A DNA stretch of 43,317 nt, from NCBI GenBank assembly GCA_934271275.1, contig CAKQRD010000015.1, forward strand, positions 1-43,317, given 5' to 3'. Below the pieces are notes generated by a model. It had not been told where the DNA came from and searched no databases. It worked only from the letters and a program-made list of their open reading frames with translations. Origin of the DNA: an uncultured Clostridia bacterium. Lineage in GTDB: Bacteria; Bacillota; Clostridia; Christensenellales; Borkfalkiaceae. Below are positions 42,098 to 43,317 of the stretch, piece by piece (position 1 is the stretch's first letter; every line of letters starts with the position of its first letter). Made by a program: the position numbers and the translations under genes.

Positions 42098-42967
42098 TTA
42101 TTTATTCTTTCTCGTTTCGCTCGGCGTACAACCGAACGTTTTTTTATAAATCCTGTTAAAATAACTTAAACTGCTGAACGAAAGCTTTGACGCTATGTCA
42201 AGCGTCGTCAAATCCGTATTCAGCAATAGCTCCTTTGCTTCGTTCATTTTTAATCTGTTTATATATTCGACTAACGGAATTCCGACGTATTTCTTGAATA
42301 AAACAGCAAATCTCGAATAAGAATATCCCGTTTTGCTGATCGGTTCGTTTATGTTTCTGTAATTAAACTGCGATAATCTTAAAGAAAATAAAAATTCGTT
42401 CAACCAATCGGGGTAATTGTTTGACGTGGACATCAAGTTCGTTATAAATTCGTTAAAAACTTTGTTAAACAGTATTTTAGTGTCTAAAACGACTTTTTCT
42501 ATCGACGCGTCGGATAAAATCTGCAAATCGCTTATTTTTTTCTGTATACCGACAACGCTTTCCATTTCAAAGCAAAGAGGTCTTCCGCTATTTAAAAGCT
42601 CCTGAAATAAATTTGAAGAATACACTTCGCAAACCTTTTTCATATACTCGCTTTTAACTAAAAAATTCAACAATACGCATCCTCTTTTCGCATTATCGAA
42701 ATAACAAAGCTTATGCGAATCGTCCGGTCTTATTACGCACGCGTCACCGCACCCGACTCTGTAAGAATCTCCGTTTATCGTGTGATTCATTTCGCCGTGC
42801 AGTATTATAAACATTTCCCAATAATCGTGAGTGTGTAAAAAAGGGTATTCAAAATTTATAATTTCAAAGGAAATATCAGAGTCTTTCCATGTGGCAGTGC
42901 GTTCGTATTTAGAAATTTTATCGTGTGGTCCGCGATCCTCTACAAATTTCAATTTAGATATATTCAC
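42098..42967 (-). CDS. AraC-family regulator with N-terminal cupin sensor
   Basis: 289 residues. The start codon is GTG (42965-42967), preceded by AGGCGGG. The N-terminal domain shows a cupin pattern: FLHTHDYWEMFIILHGEMNH, GCGDACVIRPDDSH. The C-terminal ~100 residues are an AraC double helix-turn-helix (SYSRFAVLFKKYVGIPLVEY, LDIASKLSFSSLSYFNRIY, CTPSETRKNK). It is the first gene of locus 2 and points the same way as the enzymes and importer, suggesting local activation by an imported sugar. This contrasts with locus 1, where the regulator diverges and uses a PocR-type sensor. Confidence 0.92.
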   Translation of the reverse strand: MNISKLKFVEDRGPHDKISKYERTATWKDSDISFEIINFEYPFLHTHDYWEMFIILHGEMNHTINGDSYRVGCGDACVIRPDDSHKLCYFDNAKRGCVLLNFLVKSEYMKKVCEVYSSNLFQELLNSGRPLCFEMESVVGIQKKISDLQILSDASIEKVVLDTKILFNKVFNEFITNLMSTSNNYPDWLNEFLFSLRLSQFNYRNINEPISKTGYSYSRFAVLFKKYVGIPLVEYINRLKMNEAKELLLNTDLTTLDIASKLSFSSLSYFNRIYKKTFGCTPSETRKNK

Positions 42968-43245
42968 TTTTAAACCCGCCTGCTATCAATTTCTTTTTAT
43001 ATTTTACACTACGTCAAATCAAAAAGCTTGTCTTTTTCTATTGTATTATTGCCTTATTATTTTATTTTTCACCACCTTTCTAATAAGCGGTATAAGTGAA
43101 TTTCAATCGAATTTAGTCAATTTTGCGTTAATTTTGATATTTTAACCTTATTTTTATGTTTTTTCCGACTTGTGCTTTTATTTTTTATTTACTATACAAA
43201 CCTAATACATTTAAGCAAGTTAGACACGGACCTTTTTGTTGTCAG
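42968..43245. promoter_or_regulatory. A/T-rich upstream region of locus 2
   Basis: 278 bases with no gene. On the minus strand TGTAAAAT (about 43006-43013) and TACAAT (near 43044) could be -10 boxes, but neither has a good -35 box, as expected for a promoter that needs an activator. No other structure was recognised before the palindromic repeat. Confidence 0.35.
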
Positions 43246-43317
43246 AGAGTATAACGCGCCACCTTGATATAATACAAGCGTCGCGCTTCGCGCGCCGTAT
43301 CAAGGTGGCGCGTTTTG
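43246..43317. repeat. 72-bp palindromic intergenic repeat, copy 2
   Basis: Same element as 16778-16849 and in the same orientation. The 17-bp outer stem is 43253-43269 with 43298-43314. It reaches the right edge of the window, so its true end is unknown. Confidence 0.8.

Overview
The window looks like a chromosomal segment of a gut-type Clostridia bacterium (Bacillota). This is inferred from strong AGGAGG-type ribosome sites, many lipobox lipoproteins, sugar importers without their own ATPase, and large secreted jelly-roll proteins. Species cannot be named. Nearly everything is on the minus strand, in two carbohydrate-use loci separated by a small mobile element.

Locus 1 (about 1-16763). A PocR-type AraC regulator (15942-16763, +) faces a long minus-strand gene set. 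In transcription order this holds two sugar-import permeases (15748-13942), a membrane-anchored jelly-roll protein, a lipoprotein TIM-barrel protein, the solute-binding lipoprotein, an InlB-repeat lipoprotein, a 1772-residue secreted protein with a C-terminal barrel of the same kind, a 43-residue peptide, a cytosolic barrel paralogue, and the N-terminal part of a GH112 phosphorylase that runs off the left edge. The logic is capture and trimming outside, ABC import, then phosphorolysis inside.

Mobile region (about 16780-24100). A HUH rolling-circle Rep (minus) diverges from a small excisionase-like protein and a tyrosine recombinase. Two small proteins follow, one with a sigma-like HTH, then a gene-free hairpin-rich stretch with an 11-bp direct repeat. 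An AAA/DUF4143 ATPase and two small unknown genes follow; whether they belong to the element is unclear.

Locus 2 (24127-42967, minus). A cupin-AraC regulator leads a GH2 beta-mannosidase-like enzyme, an LplB-type permease fused to an N-terminal lipoprotein domain, a second permease, a solute-binding lipoprotein, an anchored jelly-roll protein, a GH28-like beta-helix lipoprotein and a GH2 enzyme. After a probable new promoter come a secreted jelly-roll protein, a 44-residue peptide and a GH106-like rhamnosidase. GH106 here plus GH112 in locus 1 hints at rhamnose/galactose-bearing plant polysaccharide, an inference only.

Most unusual items: two small peptides with a shared pattern, each placed directly after an anchorless secreted protein; the lipoprotein-permease fusion; three paralogous DEP-motif barrels in one operon; a 72-bp palindromic repeat present twice with a compensatory base-pair change; a probably leaderless AraC regulator; and Cys-containing C-terminal anchors.
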